From the NCBI GenBank assembly GCA_016932835.1, contig JAFGCD010000036.1:1-46174 (forward strand): DNA of 46,174 nt, written 5' to 3'. The translations under genes and the position numbers were made by a program. Numbering within the stretch: the stretch's first letter is position 1; every line of letters begins with the position of its first letter. Below the pieces are notes generated by a model. It made no database searches, was not told where the DNA came from, and worked only from the letters and a program-made list of their open reading frames with translations. The DNA comes from Sedimentisphaerales bacterium (GTDB lineage: Bacteria; Planctomycetota; Phycisphaerae; Sedimentisphaerales; Anaerobacaceae). Of this stretch, positions 7,969 through 16,359 are shown piece after piece.

Positions 7969-10923
7969 ATGGATGTAGAGTTCTCAAAAGCGTATGAACC
8001 GAAAGTGGTCGAGACAGAAGCCGCCGGAATCTGGCTTGCAGGCGAGCATTTCGCAGCAAAGGCAGCCTCTGCCGGCGCAGATTCATACGCTATCGTAATC
8101 CCCCCGCCCAACGTCACAGCCGCCCTGCACCTCGGCCATGCCCTCAACAACACGCTCCAGGACATCCTCATTCGGTTTCGCAGGATGCAGCAATACAACA
8201 CACTCTGGATGCCCGGAACCGACCATGCAGGCATCGCCACCCAGACCGTCGTGGAAAAACGAATCCTCTCCGAAGATGGTAAACGCAGAACCGACTTCAA
8301 ACGAGACCAATTCGTCGCCAGAATACAGCAATGGAAGGATGAATATGAGGCGACGATCATAGGCCAGCTAAAAGCGATGGGCTGCTCGTGCGACTGGGAC
8401 CGCACTCGATTTACGATGGACGAAGTTTGCGCAAAGGCCGTGCGGGAAAATTTCTTCAGGCTCTTTCGCGACGGGCTGATTTATCGCGGCAAACGGCTGG
8501 TCAACTGGGACCCCGCCACACAAACCGTCCTCGCGGACGACGAAGTCGAGCATGAAACCGTGCAGGGACATTTCTGGTATCTCCAGTACCCGCTCGAAAA
8601 GCCGGTTGAAATAGACGGCGATAAAATCGAGTACGTCACCGTCGCGACCACCCGCCCTGAAACCATGCTCGGCGATTCGGCTGTTGCGATGAACCCGTCC
8701 GACCCGCGGGCCGAAGCACTCGTCGGTAAAATGGTGCGCCTGCCGATTGTCGCCAGGCTCATCCCCATTATCGCCGACGAGCATGTCGTCCTGCCAAACC
8801 CGGATAGCGAAGATGAAAAAGCGAAATTCTCCACCGGGTTCCTCAAAGTCACCCCCGCCCACGACCCCGACGACTGGGCCATAGGCGAGCGCCACGACTT
8901 GCCCGTTATAAACGTAATGGCGCCGGACGGGAGCATAAGTGATAAGCATGGCTGGGAAGACGCCGCAGAACCCGAAGCTCAGAACCTCCTCGGAATGGAC
9001 CGGTTCGAGGCCCGCGAGGCAATCGTCGAATGGTTCCGCCAGGAAGGTCTGCTCGAAGACGTCCGCGAATACGCACACGAAGTGGGTCACAGCTACCGAA
9101 GCCACGTCCCCATAGAGCCCTACCTCTCCGACCAGTGGTACATCGCCGTAAAAAAACCGATAGACCTTCTCGCAGAAAAATTCGGCTCAGGCCTGATTGA
9201 CGGAACCGACGTCCCGGCCAACTCCCTCGCAGGACTCGCCTTAAAACCCCTGCTCGACGGCAAACTCAAATTCATCCCAGAAAGATATGCAAAGACATAC
9301 CAGACCTGGCTGGAGAACCTGCGAGACTGGCCAATCTCACGACAACTCTGGTGGGGACATCGAATACCAATATGGACAAAAGCAGGCGATTCCGACATTG
9401 AGCCTTCAGAGAATCTCCATTACGTTACGCTCGATTCCGAAGAAGGTAAAGTGACATATGCGTGCATCGGCTGCGACAGTGAGCAGTTGGAACTCAGGCT
9501 GCAAGACGAGGGCTGGAATCGTGATCCCGATGTTCTCGACACCTGGTTCTCCTCTGCGTTGTGGCCGTTCAGCACTATGGGCTGGCCCGATGATACGCCG
9601 GAGTTGAAAACCTTTTACCCCGGCAATGTACTCTGCACCGCTCGGGAGATTATTACACTCTGGGTCTCCCGAATGGTCATGATGGGCCAGTATTGCCTCG
9701 GCGATATCCCGTTCAGCGACGTATATATCCACGCGATGATCCAGGACGGCCAGGGCCGAAAGATGTCCAAGAGCCTGGGCAACGGTATCGACCCGCTCGT
9801 CGCAATAGACAGCCACGGCGCCGACGCAATGCGGTTTACCTTGGCGAGTATGACGACGGATACGCAGGACATCCGAATGCCCGTCGAGGAGATGACCCTG
9901 CCGGATGGGCGCAACGTCAACACCTCCCCGAAGTTCGACATAGGCCGAAATTTCTGTAACAAGCTCTGGAACGCCTCGCGTTTCGCGATGATGAATCTCG
10001 AAGGTCTCGACCCCGCCGACTTCGACAAAGGCAAACTGGCTATCGAGGATAGATGGATACTGTCCCGACTGGCCGAGACGACAGCCGAGGTCACCGAATC
10101 CCTCGATGCATTCAAGTTCAGCGAGCCGATGATGAGCCTCTACCGCTTCTTCTGGAACGACTTCTGCGACTGGTACCTCGAATGGGCCAAGCCCAGAATG
10201 CAGGACCGGCAGCAAAAACCAATCGCCCAAAACGTCCTGGCCTTCGTACTGGACCAGACCCTGCGATTACTGCACCCGTTTATCCCGTTCATCACCGAAG
10301 GCATATTCCAGAGGCTCAACCGGATCGCGCCGAACCGCGGACTTGCCGGCATTGCCCAGGCCAAGGCCGCCGACGCCCTGGTAGTGGCCCAATGGCCGGA
10401 CTTCCAATTTAGTCTGGGCCAGTCCTCTCCTTCTTCAACAGCCGCGGCCACCAACTCCGCCACATGGCAAATCGCGAAGATTCAAGATACTATTCGGTCG
10501 GTTCGTGACATCGAAAACAAGCATAATATGACGACCATCCAAACAGTTTCAGCAAGTACCGAAGTAGATTGTCTGCGCGACGTCCTCAACAAAAATAAGA
10601 ACTTGATATGTTTCTCGACCGGGGCTACTGATTTCACTGTTGGGAAAGACCTCAAGAGACCAAAGAACTCTGCCGCAGCCATCACTGAAGACCTTCAGAT
10701 TTATGTGCACGACGCAATCGACCCGGAAGCCGAGCGTCAGCGGCTGGAAAAACAGCGAGACAAGGTGCAGAAAGCCAAGGCCGGGACCGAGGCGAAGCTG
10801 AAAAATGAGAATTTCCTCAACAGGGCAAAGCCCGAAGTCGTCGCCCAGGCCAAGGAAAAACTCGCAGAACTCTCGAAGCAGTTAGAGACAATAGAAAAGC
10901 ACCTCGCGGAATTGAACGGGTAG
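7969..10923 (+). CDS. valS: valine--tRNA ligase
   Basis: 984 residues from ATG 7969. It attaches valine to tRNA-Val. The class I signatures are HLGH at 54-57 (HIGH motif) and KMSKS at 598-602. The editing (CP1) domain includes the TTRPETMLGDSAV segment. The C-terminal 70 residues form the charged coiled coil characteristic of ValRS (AERQRLEKQRDKVQKAK onward). The frame opens at a TTG at 7942, but MDVEFSKAYEPKVVE at 7969 is the familiar ValRS N-terminus. The upstream extension would run into the terminator T-run. The DUF151 gene follows 25 bases after the stop and is probably co-transcribed. Confidence 0.97.
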   Translation: MDVEFSKAYEPKVVETEAAGIWLAGEHFAAKAASAGADSYAIVIPPPNVTAALHLGHALNNTLQDILIRFRRMQQYNTLWMPGTDHAGIATQTVVEKRILSEDGKRRTDFKRDQFVARIQQWKDEYEATIIGQLKAMGCSCDWDRTRFTMDEVCAKAVRENFFRLFRDGLIYRGKRLVNWDPATQTVLADDEVEHETVQGHFWYLQYPLEKPVEIDGDKIEYVTVATTRPETMLGDSAVAMNPSDPRAEALVGKMVRLPIVARLIPIIADEHVVLPNPDSEDEKAKFSTGFLKVTPAHDPDDWAIGERHDLPVINVMAPDGSISDKHGWEDAAEPEAQNLLGMDRFEAREAIVEWFRQEGLLEDVREYAHEVGHSYRSHVPIEPYLSDQWYIAVKKPIDLLAEKFGSGLIDGTDVPANSLAGLALKPLLDGKLKFIPERYAKTYQTWLENLRDWPISRQLWWGHRIPIWTKAGDSDIEPSENLHYVTLDSEEGKVTYACIGCDSEQLELRLQDEGWNRDPDVLDTWFSSALWPFSTMGWPDDTPELKTFYPGNVLCTAREIITLWVSRMVMMGQYCLGDIPFSDVYIHAMIQDGQGRKMSKSLGNGIDPLVAIDSHGADAMRFTLASMTTDTQDIRMPVEEMTLPDGRNVNTSPKFDIGRNFCNKLWNASRFAMMNLEGLDPADFDKGKLAIEDRWILSRLAETTAEVTESLDAFKFSEPMMSLYRFFWNDFCDWYLEWAKPRMQDRQQKPIAQNVLAFVLDQTLRLLHPFIPFITEGIFQRLNRIAPNRGLAGIAQAKAADALVVAQWPDFQFSLGQSSPSSTAAATNSATWQIAKIQDTIRSVRDIENKHNMTTIQTVSASTEVDCLRDVLNKNKNLICFSTGATDFTVGKDLKRPKNSAAAITEDLQIYVHDAIDPEAERQRLEKQRDKVQKAKAGTEAKLKNENFLNRAKPEVVAQAKEKLAELSKQLETIEKHLAELNG

Positions 10924-10948
10924 AACCTCGAAAAGGCGGTGGAGTATT

Positions 10949-11344
10949 ATGGAACTGGAAGCTGAACTGTCACGCATTGTCATCGACGAGCAGTCGGACC
11001 CGCAGCTAATCGTCATAAAGGAAAAGAACGGCAGCCGAAGCTTCCCGATTGTCATCGGCATAGTGGAGATCCTCGCCATCGATCGCCGGCACAAAGGAAT
11101 CAAGCCCCCCCGCCCGATGACACATGACCTCCTCGCCGACGTAATCGAAGGTCTCGGCGCAAAAATCGAAAAAATCGTCATCTCCGACCTCCGACACCAC
11201 ACCTTCTTCGCAAGAATACACCTCAGCATAAACGGGCGAATCGTCGAAATCGACTCGCGCCCCTCCGACGCAATTGCACTCGGCGCCGCAGACCGTGTCC
11301 CTATTTACGTTGCTGAGGAGGTTTTTGATCTGACTTCCCAGTGA
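10949..11344 (+). CDS. bifunctional nuclease family protein (BFN/DUF151)
   Basis: 131 residues covering one BFN/DUF151 domain: a VIDEQSDPQLIVIKEKNG start, the FPIVIGIVEILAI strand, MTHDLLADVIEGLG, and the signature SRPSDAIALG near 108. A plant member of the family has been reported to have DNase and RNase activity. The bacterial role is not settled, so the nuclease label is by family only. GGTGGAG precedes the ATG, and the gene follows valS by 25 bases. Its last 44 bases overlap the 3' end of lspA on the opposite strand, an unusual tail-to-tail overlap of two coding regions. Confidence 0.88.
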   Translation: MELEAELSRIVIDEQSDPQLIVIKEKNGSRSFPIVIGIVEILAIDRRHKGIKPPRPMTHDLLADVIEGLGAKIEKIVISDLRHHTFFARIHLSINGRIVEIDSRPSDAIALGAADRVPIYVAEEVFDLTSQ

Positions 11345-11918
11345 GGCTGGTCCAAATAATCAGCAGCCCTATACCCACACAAAGCAGTGCATCGGCAACG
11401 TTGAACGTATGCCAATGGCGTTGCCGACCGAAGATATTCGCATAGACATCGACGAAGTCACGCACCAGCCCGCCATTGAAAAGCCTGTCGTACAGGTTCC
11501 CGCAGATCCCCGCCGTCAGTATCCCCAGGGCAACCTGGACCAGCCGATGACGGATCCCCGAAAAATAGAAATAACCGACGGCCCCAACCGTCGCGATAAT
11601 AGAAGCCGCGGCCAGAAAAAAAGGCTGGCCCGCACATATCCCGAAGGCGGCGCCGTTATTCAGCACCGGCACAAAACGCAGCATCCCGTCAATAACCGTC
11701 AGGCCGTCCGTATAGGCATACTTATCAAAAACAACCTCCTTACTCCACAAATCCAGGCCGAGCCCCCCCGCAAACAAAGCCCAGAACACGATTTGCGCGC
11801 CCGCGCTCGGCAGCCTGTCAGGCGAGATGAACCGGCGCATGCCGGACAGACTCGACGACCCCGCCTCCATGCTGCTTTTCTCTGTCTCAGGCTCACTCAT
11901 AGGCGATTGTTCGGGCAT
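11301..11918 (-). CDS. lspA: lipoprotein signal peptidase (signal peptidase II)
   Basis: 205 residues. LspA is an inner-membrane aspartyl protease that removes signal peptides from prolipoproteins. The conserved NNGAAFGI (87-94), GNLYDRL (140-146), DFVDVY (154-159) and FNVAD (172-176) blocks are all present. The two catalytic aspartates lie in the last two blocks. Four hydrophobic segments fit the family topology. Residues 1-40 form a polar extension absent from E. coli LspA; M7 or M27 could be the real start, and no clear ribosome site resolves this. It follows the TPR lipoprotein gene by 36 bases on the same strand and overlaps the DUF151 gene by 44 bases at its 3' end. At least two likely lipoprotein substrates are encoded in this window. 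Confidence 0.93.
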   Translation of the reverse strand: MPEQSPMSEPETEKSSMEAGSSSLSGMRRFISPDRLPSAGAQIVFWALFAGGLGLDLWSKEVVFDKYAYTDGLTVIDGMLRFVPVLNNGAAFGICAGQPFFLAAASIIATVGAVGYFYFSGIRHRLVQVALGILTAGICGNLYDRLFNGGLVRDFVDVYANIFGRQRHWHTFNVADALLCVGIGLLIIWTSLTGKSDQKPPQQRK

Positions 11919-11954
11919 GTCACGTGCGATGCGCGTATGATGCGATCAAAACCC

Positions 11955-12935
11955 TCATTCTCCGTTGGAATATCTCCCTATAAACTTGAGAATCGTTTCG
12001 CTGTCGGGCTGATCCGGCTCGATATCCAGCGACGCACGCCACGTATCTATGGCATGCGCTCTCATGCCCTCGTCACCGGCAAGAATCGCCTTGAGCATGA
12101 AAGCGACCCCCAGCGACCTCAACGTCTCCCAATCCCTGCGGTCTATCTCAGCAGCACGCTCATAGGCCTCTATCGCCTGGTCCAGGGCGTCAAGCTTCAG
12201 GTGACAATACCCGAGATATTTATAGGCCTTCGCATTTTCAGGCTCCGCCTTGACAGCCAGCATCAGCAGCTCCCGCGCAGGCTCGTAGTACTCCGTCCGT
12301 ATGTAAGCCAGCGCCAGAAAGGTCAGCGCCTCGGGATTCTTGCTGTCAAGTTCAAGTGCCCGCTTGTAGGCGGCGATCGCGGCGTCAAAATCCTCACGCC
12401 ACTGATAAACCTCGGCAAGCAGCATCTGTACTTCGGCGACATCAGGATCAATCTCTTCCGCCCGCTGAGAGTAACTCAAAGCACTGCCGAAATCATCGAG
12501 CTCGATGTAACATCTCGCAGCATTGACATGAGCCTGCAAATGATTCGGGTCGATATCGCAGGCCCTGGCGTATGCCTCGACCGCCTTGTTCAGCTCTTTC
12601 ATTATCTTGTAAACCCGTCCGAGGCTGAAGTGGTCCTTGAATGAATCGGGTCTCAGTTCCGCAGCCTTTTTGTAGGAGACGGCGCTGTTGCGATAATCCT
12701 CAAGCTTTTCATAGACTTCGCCCAGCACGGAATAGGCGTAGTAGAATTTCTTGTCCGCCTCGATGGCTTCGTTGAGCTTGGCGACGGCCTTGGCGTCTTC
12801 GTCATATTCGGTTAACAACACGCCATCCAGATACAAATCAACCGCATTATTGGGCTTCTGACAGCCCCAGCAAGCCAACAGTACCGCGCAAATCAGGGCC
12901 TTGCCAAAAACGTGAATCCATCCGTCATCACGCAT
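11955..12935 (-). CDS. TPR-repeat lipoprotein
   Basis: 326 residues from ATG 12935. The N-terminus is a signal peptide ending in a cysteine-containing stretch (LLACWGC), so it is probably a lipoprotein with C22 the likeliest lipid site. The rest is about eight tetratricopeptide repeats, a protein-binding scaffold. The frame continues back to 13019, but that lies upstream of the predicted transcription start. The ATG at 12935 has an AAGG-type ribosome site and exposes the signal peptide. Residues 237-323 align without gaps with the C-terminal TPR module of the secretin at 25552-27609 at about 40 of 87 identities (counted by eye). I infer a role in the outer-membrane/periplasmic machinery of that secretin. 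lspA lies 36 bases downstream. Confidence 0.88.
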   Translation of the reverse strand: MRDDGWIHVFGKALICAVLLACWGCQKPNNAVDLYLDGVLLTEYDEDAKAVAKLNEAIEADKKFYYAYSVLGEVYEKLEDYRNSAVSYKKAAELRPDSFKDHFSLGRVYKIMKELNKAVEAYARACDIDPNHLQAHVNAARCYIELDDFGSALSYSQRAEEIDPDVAEVQMLLAEVYQWREDFDAAIAAYKRALELDSKNPEALTFLALAYIRTEYYEPARELLMLAVKAEPENAKAYKYLGYCHLKLDALDQAIEAYERAAEIDRRDWETLRSLGVAFMLKAILAGDEGMRAHAIDTWRASLDIEPDQPDSETILKFIGRYSNGE

Positions 12936-13010
12936 CGTGCCTTGCCTTTCCGTCGTAAACCCAAAAAACGCTGCCGAACAACTTCGCACCAACCCCAAAA
13001 TCCGAACGTA

Positions 13011-13038
13011 ATTATACACCAGTAAGTGCCGCTGTCAA
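13011..13038 (-). promoter_or_regulatory. consensus promoter for TPR lipoprotein-lspA
   Basis: On the minus strand a perfect TTGACA (13033-13038) and a perfect TATAAT (13011-13016) are 16 bases apart, with TG two bases before the -10 box. This is among the strongest promoters in the window. The start would be near 13004, 69 bases before the ATG at 12935. Confidence 0.8.
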
Positions 13039-13082
13039 AGACTTTTAACAATCGGACGATTTTCCGCTGGAATTCTTACTGT

Positions 13083-13111
13083 TTGACATATCGCCGCGTA
13101 TTCTGTATCAT
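13083..13111 (+). promoter_or_regulatory. gpmI promoter
   Basis: TTGACA (13083-13088), a 17-base spacer and TATCAT (13106-13111). The start would be near 13118, so the hairpin at 13139-13162 lies in the 5' leader of gpmI. It is divergent from the TPR lipoprotein promoter about 45 bases away. Confidence 0.7.
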
Positions 13112-13138
13112 ACCGGACTAATCAGAAACAGAATGAAT

Positions 13139-13162
13139 AAGACGAGGCATTTGCCTCGTCTT
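13139..13162 (+). promoter_or_regulatory. 10-bp hairpin in the gpmI leader
   Basis: AAGACGAGGC (13139-13148), loop ATTT, GCCTCGTCTT (13153-13162), then TATTG. The stem is perfect but the T-run is broken, so it could be a weak attenuator or a stabilising 5' hairpin. It lies about 30 bases before the gpmI ATG. Confidence 0.5.
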
Positions 13163-13193
13163 TATTGCTAATTAGTCGAAAGGCCGTCTTTCT

Positions 13194-14768
13194 ATGGCAA
13201 AGAAGAAGCTGACTCTGAAAAACAAGCCGTTCGTATTGATCATACGCGATGGCTGGGGCTACAACCCCAACCCAGCAGAAGACGAATACAACGCTGTCAA
13301 ACGCGCCAAGACGCCCGTTAACGACATGCTTACGGCCGAGTATCCCAATTGCCTCATCCACACCAGCGGCCTTGACGTCGGTCTGCCTGAGGGAACGATG
13401 GGAAACAGTGAAGTCGGCCACCAGAATATCGGCGCCGGCAGAATCGTCCCGCAAGAATCCGTAAGGCTCAGCAATACCATAGCGGATGGATCGTTCTTCG
13501 AAAACGCTGAGTTCCTGAAAATGATCGAGTTTGTCAAAAAGAATAACGGCAAGATGCATGTTATGGGACTTTGCAGTGACATCGGCGTTCACTCCCTACT
13601 GAATCATCTCTATGGCCTGCTCGAACTGGCAAGGAGAAACGACTTGAAGGATGTCTTCATCCATGCCTTCACCGACGGACGCGACTCACCCCCCGACAGC
13701 GGCGCCGGCTATCTGGCCGACATCGAGGAGAAAGCTACCGAAATCGGCGTAGGCAGAATCGCTACGGTCATGGGCAGATTCTATGCAATGGATCGTGACA
13801 GTCGATGGGACAGGGTCCAGCAGGCCTACGAATGCCTTACAGTCGGCAAGGGCCTGCGCGCTGCCGGCGCCGCCGAAGCCGTCGCGCAGAGCTATGAACA
13901 CAAGGTAACGGATGAATTCATAGAACCAACGGCAGTAGTCAACAAAGACGGCGAACCGACAGCCACAATCGACGACGGCGATGGGGTGGTCTTCTTCAAT
14001 TTCCGAGGAGACAGGCCACGCGAGATCGTCAGGGCGTTCGTCCAGCCGGACTTCAAGGATTTCACCCGGACAAAAAAACCCGACACGTATTTCGTCTGTA
14101 TGACAGAGTACGACACTACGATCCCGACCCCCGTAGCCTTCCGCAAACCCCCAAAAATGAAAAATATCCTCGCTGCGTACTGGAGTTCCCTCGGATTGAA
14201 GCAGTTCCGATGCGCAGAAACCGAGAAATACGCCCACGTTACGTTTTTCTTTAACGACTACACCGAAAAACCGTTCCCCGGTGAAGACAGGCAGATTGTG
14301 CCCTCGCCGAGAGTCCGAACGTATGACCTCAAGCCGGAGATGAGCGCCTATGAAGTCGCCGAGGTCGTCCTCGACAGGCTCGATTCCAACAAGTACGACG
14401 TTATTGTCATCAACTTCGCCAATCCCGATATGGTAGGCCATACCGGAGTTCTTGAAGCTGCAATACACGCTGCCGAAGTCGTTGATAAGTGTGTAGGCAA
14501 AATACTGGACAAGGTCAACGAGATGGGCGGTTCGGCCCTGATTACAGCAGATCACGGCAACTTCGAGCGGATGTGGGACTTCAAAGAAAACCAGCCCCAT
14601 ACGGCCCACACCGTCGGCGATGTGCCTTTGATCGTATTCTCAGAGAAATTCAAAGGCTGTAAACTGCGTAAGGACGGCAGACTGGCAGATATCGGCCCGA
14701 CCATGCTGAAGATGATGAATCTGCCTAAACCGGAAGAAATGACCGGCCAAAGCCTGCTCGAATGCTGA
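13194..14768 (+). CDS. gpmI: 2,3-bisphosphoglycerate-independent phosphoglycerate mutase
   Basis: 524 residues. It interconverts 3- and 2-phosphoglycerate in glycolysis and gluconeogenesis using two metal ions, usually manganese. It belongs to the alkaline-phosphatase superfamily. D19 in RDGWGYN and S72 in MGNSEVGH are the first metal ligand and the phosphorylated serine. The HAFTDGRDSPP, NFRGDRPRE, NPDMVGHTG and TADHGNFE blocks complete the active site. Length is near the usual 510. ATG 13194 has AAAGG upstream. A stem-loop overlaps the stop codon. The aminotransferase gene follows after 86 bases. Confidence 0.97.
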   Translation: MAKKKLTLKNKPFVLIIRDGWGYNPNPAEDEYNAVKRAKTPVNDMLTAEYPNCLIHTSGLDVGLPEGTMGNSEVGHQNIGAGRIVPQESVRLSNTIADGSFFENAEFLKMIEFVKKNNGKMHVMGLCSDIGVHSLLNHLYGLLELARRNDLKDVFIHAFTDGRDSPPDSGAGYLADIEEKATEIGVGRIATVMGRFYAMDRDSRWDRVQQAYECLTVGKGLRAAGAAEAVAQSYEHKVTDEFIEPTAVVNKDGEPTATIDDGDGVVFFNFRGDRPREIVRAFVQPDFKDFTRTKKPDTYFVCMTEYDTTIPTPVAFRKPPKMKNILAAYWSSLGLKQFRCAETEKYAHVTFFFNDYTEKPFPGEDRQIVPSPRVRTYDLKPEMSAYEVAEVVLDRLDSNKYDVIVINFANPDMVGHTGVLEAAIHAAEVVDKCVGKILDKVNEMGGSALITADHGNFERMWDFKENQPHTAHTVGDVPLIVFSEKFKGCKLRKDGRLADIGPTMLKMMNLPKPEEMTGQSLLEC

Positions 14769-14777
14769 GGCAGGCTT
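14750..14777 (+). other. stem-loop spanning the gpmI stop codon
   Basis: AAGCCTGC (14750-14757) pairs with GCAGGCTT (14770-14777) around a 12-base loop. The arms flank the TGA at 14766-14768. No T-run follows, so it is not a standard terminator. It might mark the mRNA 3' end or slow readthrough into the next gene. Confidence 0.35.
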
Positions 14778-14854
14778 CGCGGCGTCGTTTCACCGGACCG
14801 GGGCATAGTTGTCCGGGCTCACGAAAAAACGGGATTCTTTGAAGGGAGAAAAAG

Positions 14855-16192
14855 GTGAACACGCCAAACCTGACCAGACGCCATTTCCTCGCCGCCGCTT
14901 CAGTCGGGACATTGGCCGCTGTCTCAAACCGCACCCCGGCATATGCCGCCGCCCAGCCGGCAAAACCGGCAATCCTTGGCGGCCCGCCGGTCCGCACCAG
15001 GCCCTTCAGCAGTTGGCCCATCTGGGACCAGGCCGATGAAGAGTCGATCATCTCGATCCTGCGAAGCGGCAACTGGTTTCGCGGCCGAGGCAAGGTGGTC
15101 GATGAATTCGAGACCCAATACGCCCGAATGATGGACGCAAAGGCCTGTATGGGCACGGTCAACGGAACAAACGCCCTGCTCACCGCCCTGCACGTGCTTG
15201 GAATCGGCATAGGCGATGAAGTGCTCGTGCCGCCATATACATTCGTCGCCACAGTCAGCGTGGTCCTGATGTCCAACGCCCTGCCGGTCTTCGTGGACGT
15301 CGATCCCCGGACCTTCCAGATGGACCCGGCCAAAATCGAAGAAAAAATCACCGAACACACCAGGGCAATACTGCCCGTCCACATCCTCGGCACTATGGCC
15401 GACATGGACAGGATCAATGCCATCGGCAAGAAGCACACCCTCAAGGTAATCGAAGACGCATGCCAGGCCCACCTGGCCGAGTGGAAGGGTAAAAAGGCCG
15501 GCTCCCTCGGCGACCTGGGCTGCTTCAGTTTCCAGAACTCAAAGAACCTCCCCTCCGGCGAGGGTGGCGCAATCATCGGAAACGACACGGCTCTGCTCGA
15601 CAAGTGCCACTCATTCACAAATTGCGGCCGCTCTCACGGCAGCGTAAAGGGCCGCGGATTCGCCTTCCTCGGAACAAACCGCCGAATGACCCAGTACCAG
15701 GCCGCAATACTAATGGGGCAAATGAAAAGAATCGAAAAGGACGCTGAAATTCGCAATGCCAACGCCCGCTATCTCACCTCACGAATAGAGAAAATCCCCG
15801 GAATCACCCCGCAAAAGGCCTACCAGGGCCAGACCCTCGGCGCATACCACCTCTACGCCTTCAGGTACGACCCCGAGCAGTTCGGCCGCGTCAGCCGAGA
15901 TAAATTCCTCTCGGCACTTCGCGCAGAAGGCATCCCATGCTCGTCCGGCTACAGGCCTCTCAACAAAGAAGGTATCATCGAAGACACCCTTACATCGAGA
16001 AACTTCCAGAAGGCCTTCTCAGCCGAAAGACTCGAAAACTACCGCCGCCAAAACAACTGCCCCGTCAACGACAAGCTCTGCACCGAAGCCGTCTGGCTGC
16101 CACAGTGGATGCTTCTCGGACCCAAAGCGGATATGGACGACATCGCAGACGCGATTCAAAAAATCTACGACAACAGGCAGATACTGGCATAG
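14855..16192 (+). CDS. DegT/DnrJ/EryC1/StrS-type aminotransferase with Tat signal
   Basis: 445 residues, GTG start with GGGAG upstream. The N-terminus reads TRRHFLAAASVG, a twin-arginine (Tat) motif with a hydrophobic core and a possible AYA cleavage site near 29-31. The rest is a fold-type I PLP enzyme of the DegT family, which usually transaminates keto-sugars. VNGTNALLTAL (102-112) binds the phosphate, D201 in VIEDACQAH contacts the pyridine ring, and K230 in QNSKNLPSGEGG is the Schiff-base lysine, so the active site looks intact. Tat export of a folded PLP protein would explain the signal. The periplasmic substrate is unknown. Gfo/Idh oxidoreductases, frequent partners, are absent here. 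Confidence 0.88.
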   Translation: MNTPNLTRRHFLAAASVGTLAAVSNRTPAYAAAQPAKPAILGGPPVRTRPFSSWPIWDQADEESIISILRSGNWFRGRGKVVDEFETQYARMMDAKACMGTVNGTNALLTALHVLGIGIGDEVLVPPYTFVATVSVVLMSNALPVFVDVDPRTFQMDPAKIEEKITEHTRAILPVHILGTMADMDRINAIGKKHTLKVIEDACQAHLAEWKGKKAGSLGDLGCFSFQNSKNLPSGEGGAIIGNDTALLDKCHSFTNCGRSHGSVKGRGFAFLGTNRRMTQYQAAILMGQMKRIEKDAEIRNANARYLTSRIEKIPGITPQKAYQGQTLGAYHLYAFRYDPEQFGRVSRDKFLSALRAEGIPCSSGYRPLNKEGIIEDTLTSRNFQKAFSAERLENYRRQNNCPVNDKLCTEAVWLPQWMLLGPKADMDDIADAIQKIYDNRQILA

Positions 16193-16359
16193 TAACACAG
16201 TTCCCTCCTGCCGGCAGAAACCTCTGGCTTCCATACGACTGTTGCGGTATCATGCCCGTATTAGCGCGCCGTCCGGCGGCGCCGCAATCACAACAGCAGT
16301 CTCCCGGCTGATAACGATGCCGAATCCTTATCGCCGGTCTTGGTGCATCGGAGCAGAAA

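Noticed and set aside
7862..7978. Short ORF (38 codons) across the valS leader, considered as a leader peptide
   Set aside because: It contains no valine codon and no ribosome site, and it ends inside valS. It does not fit ribosome-stalling control of valS.
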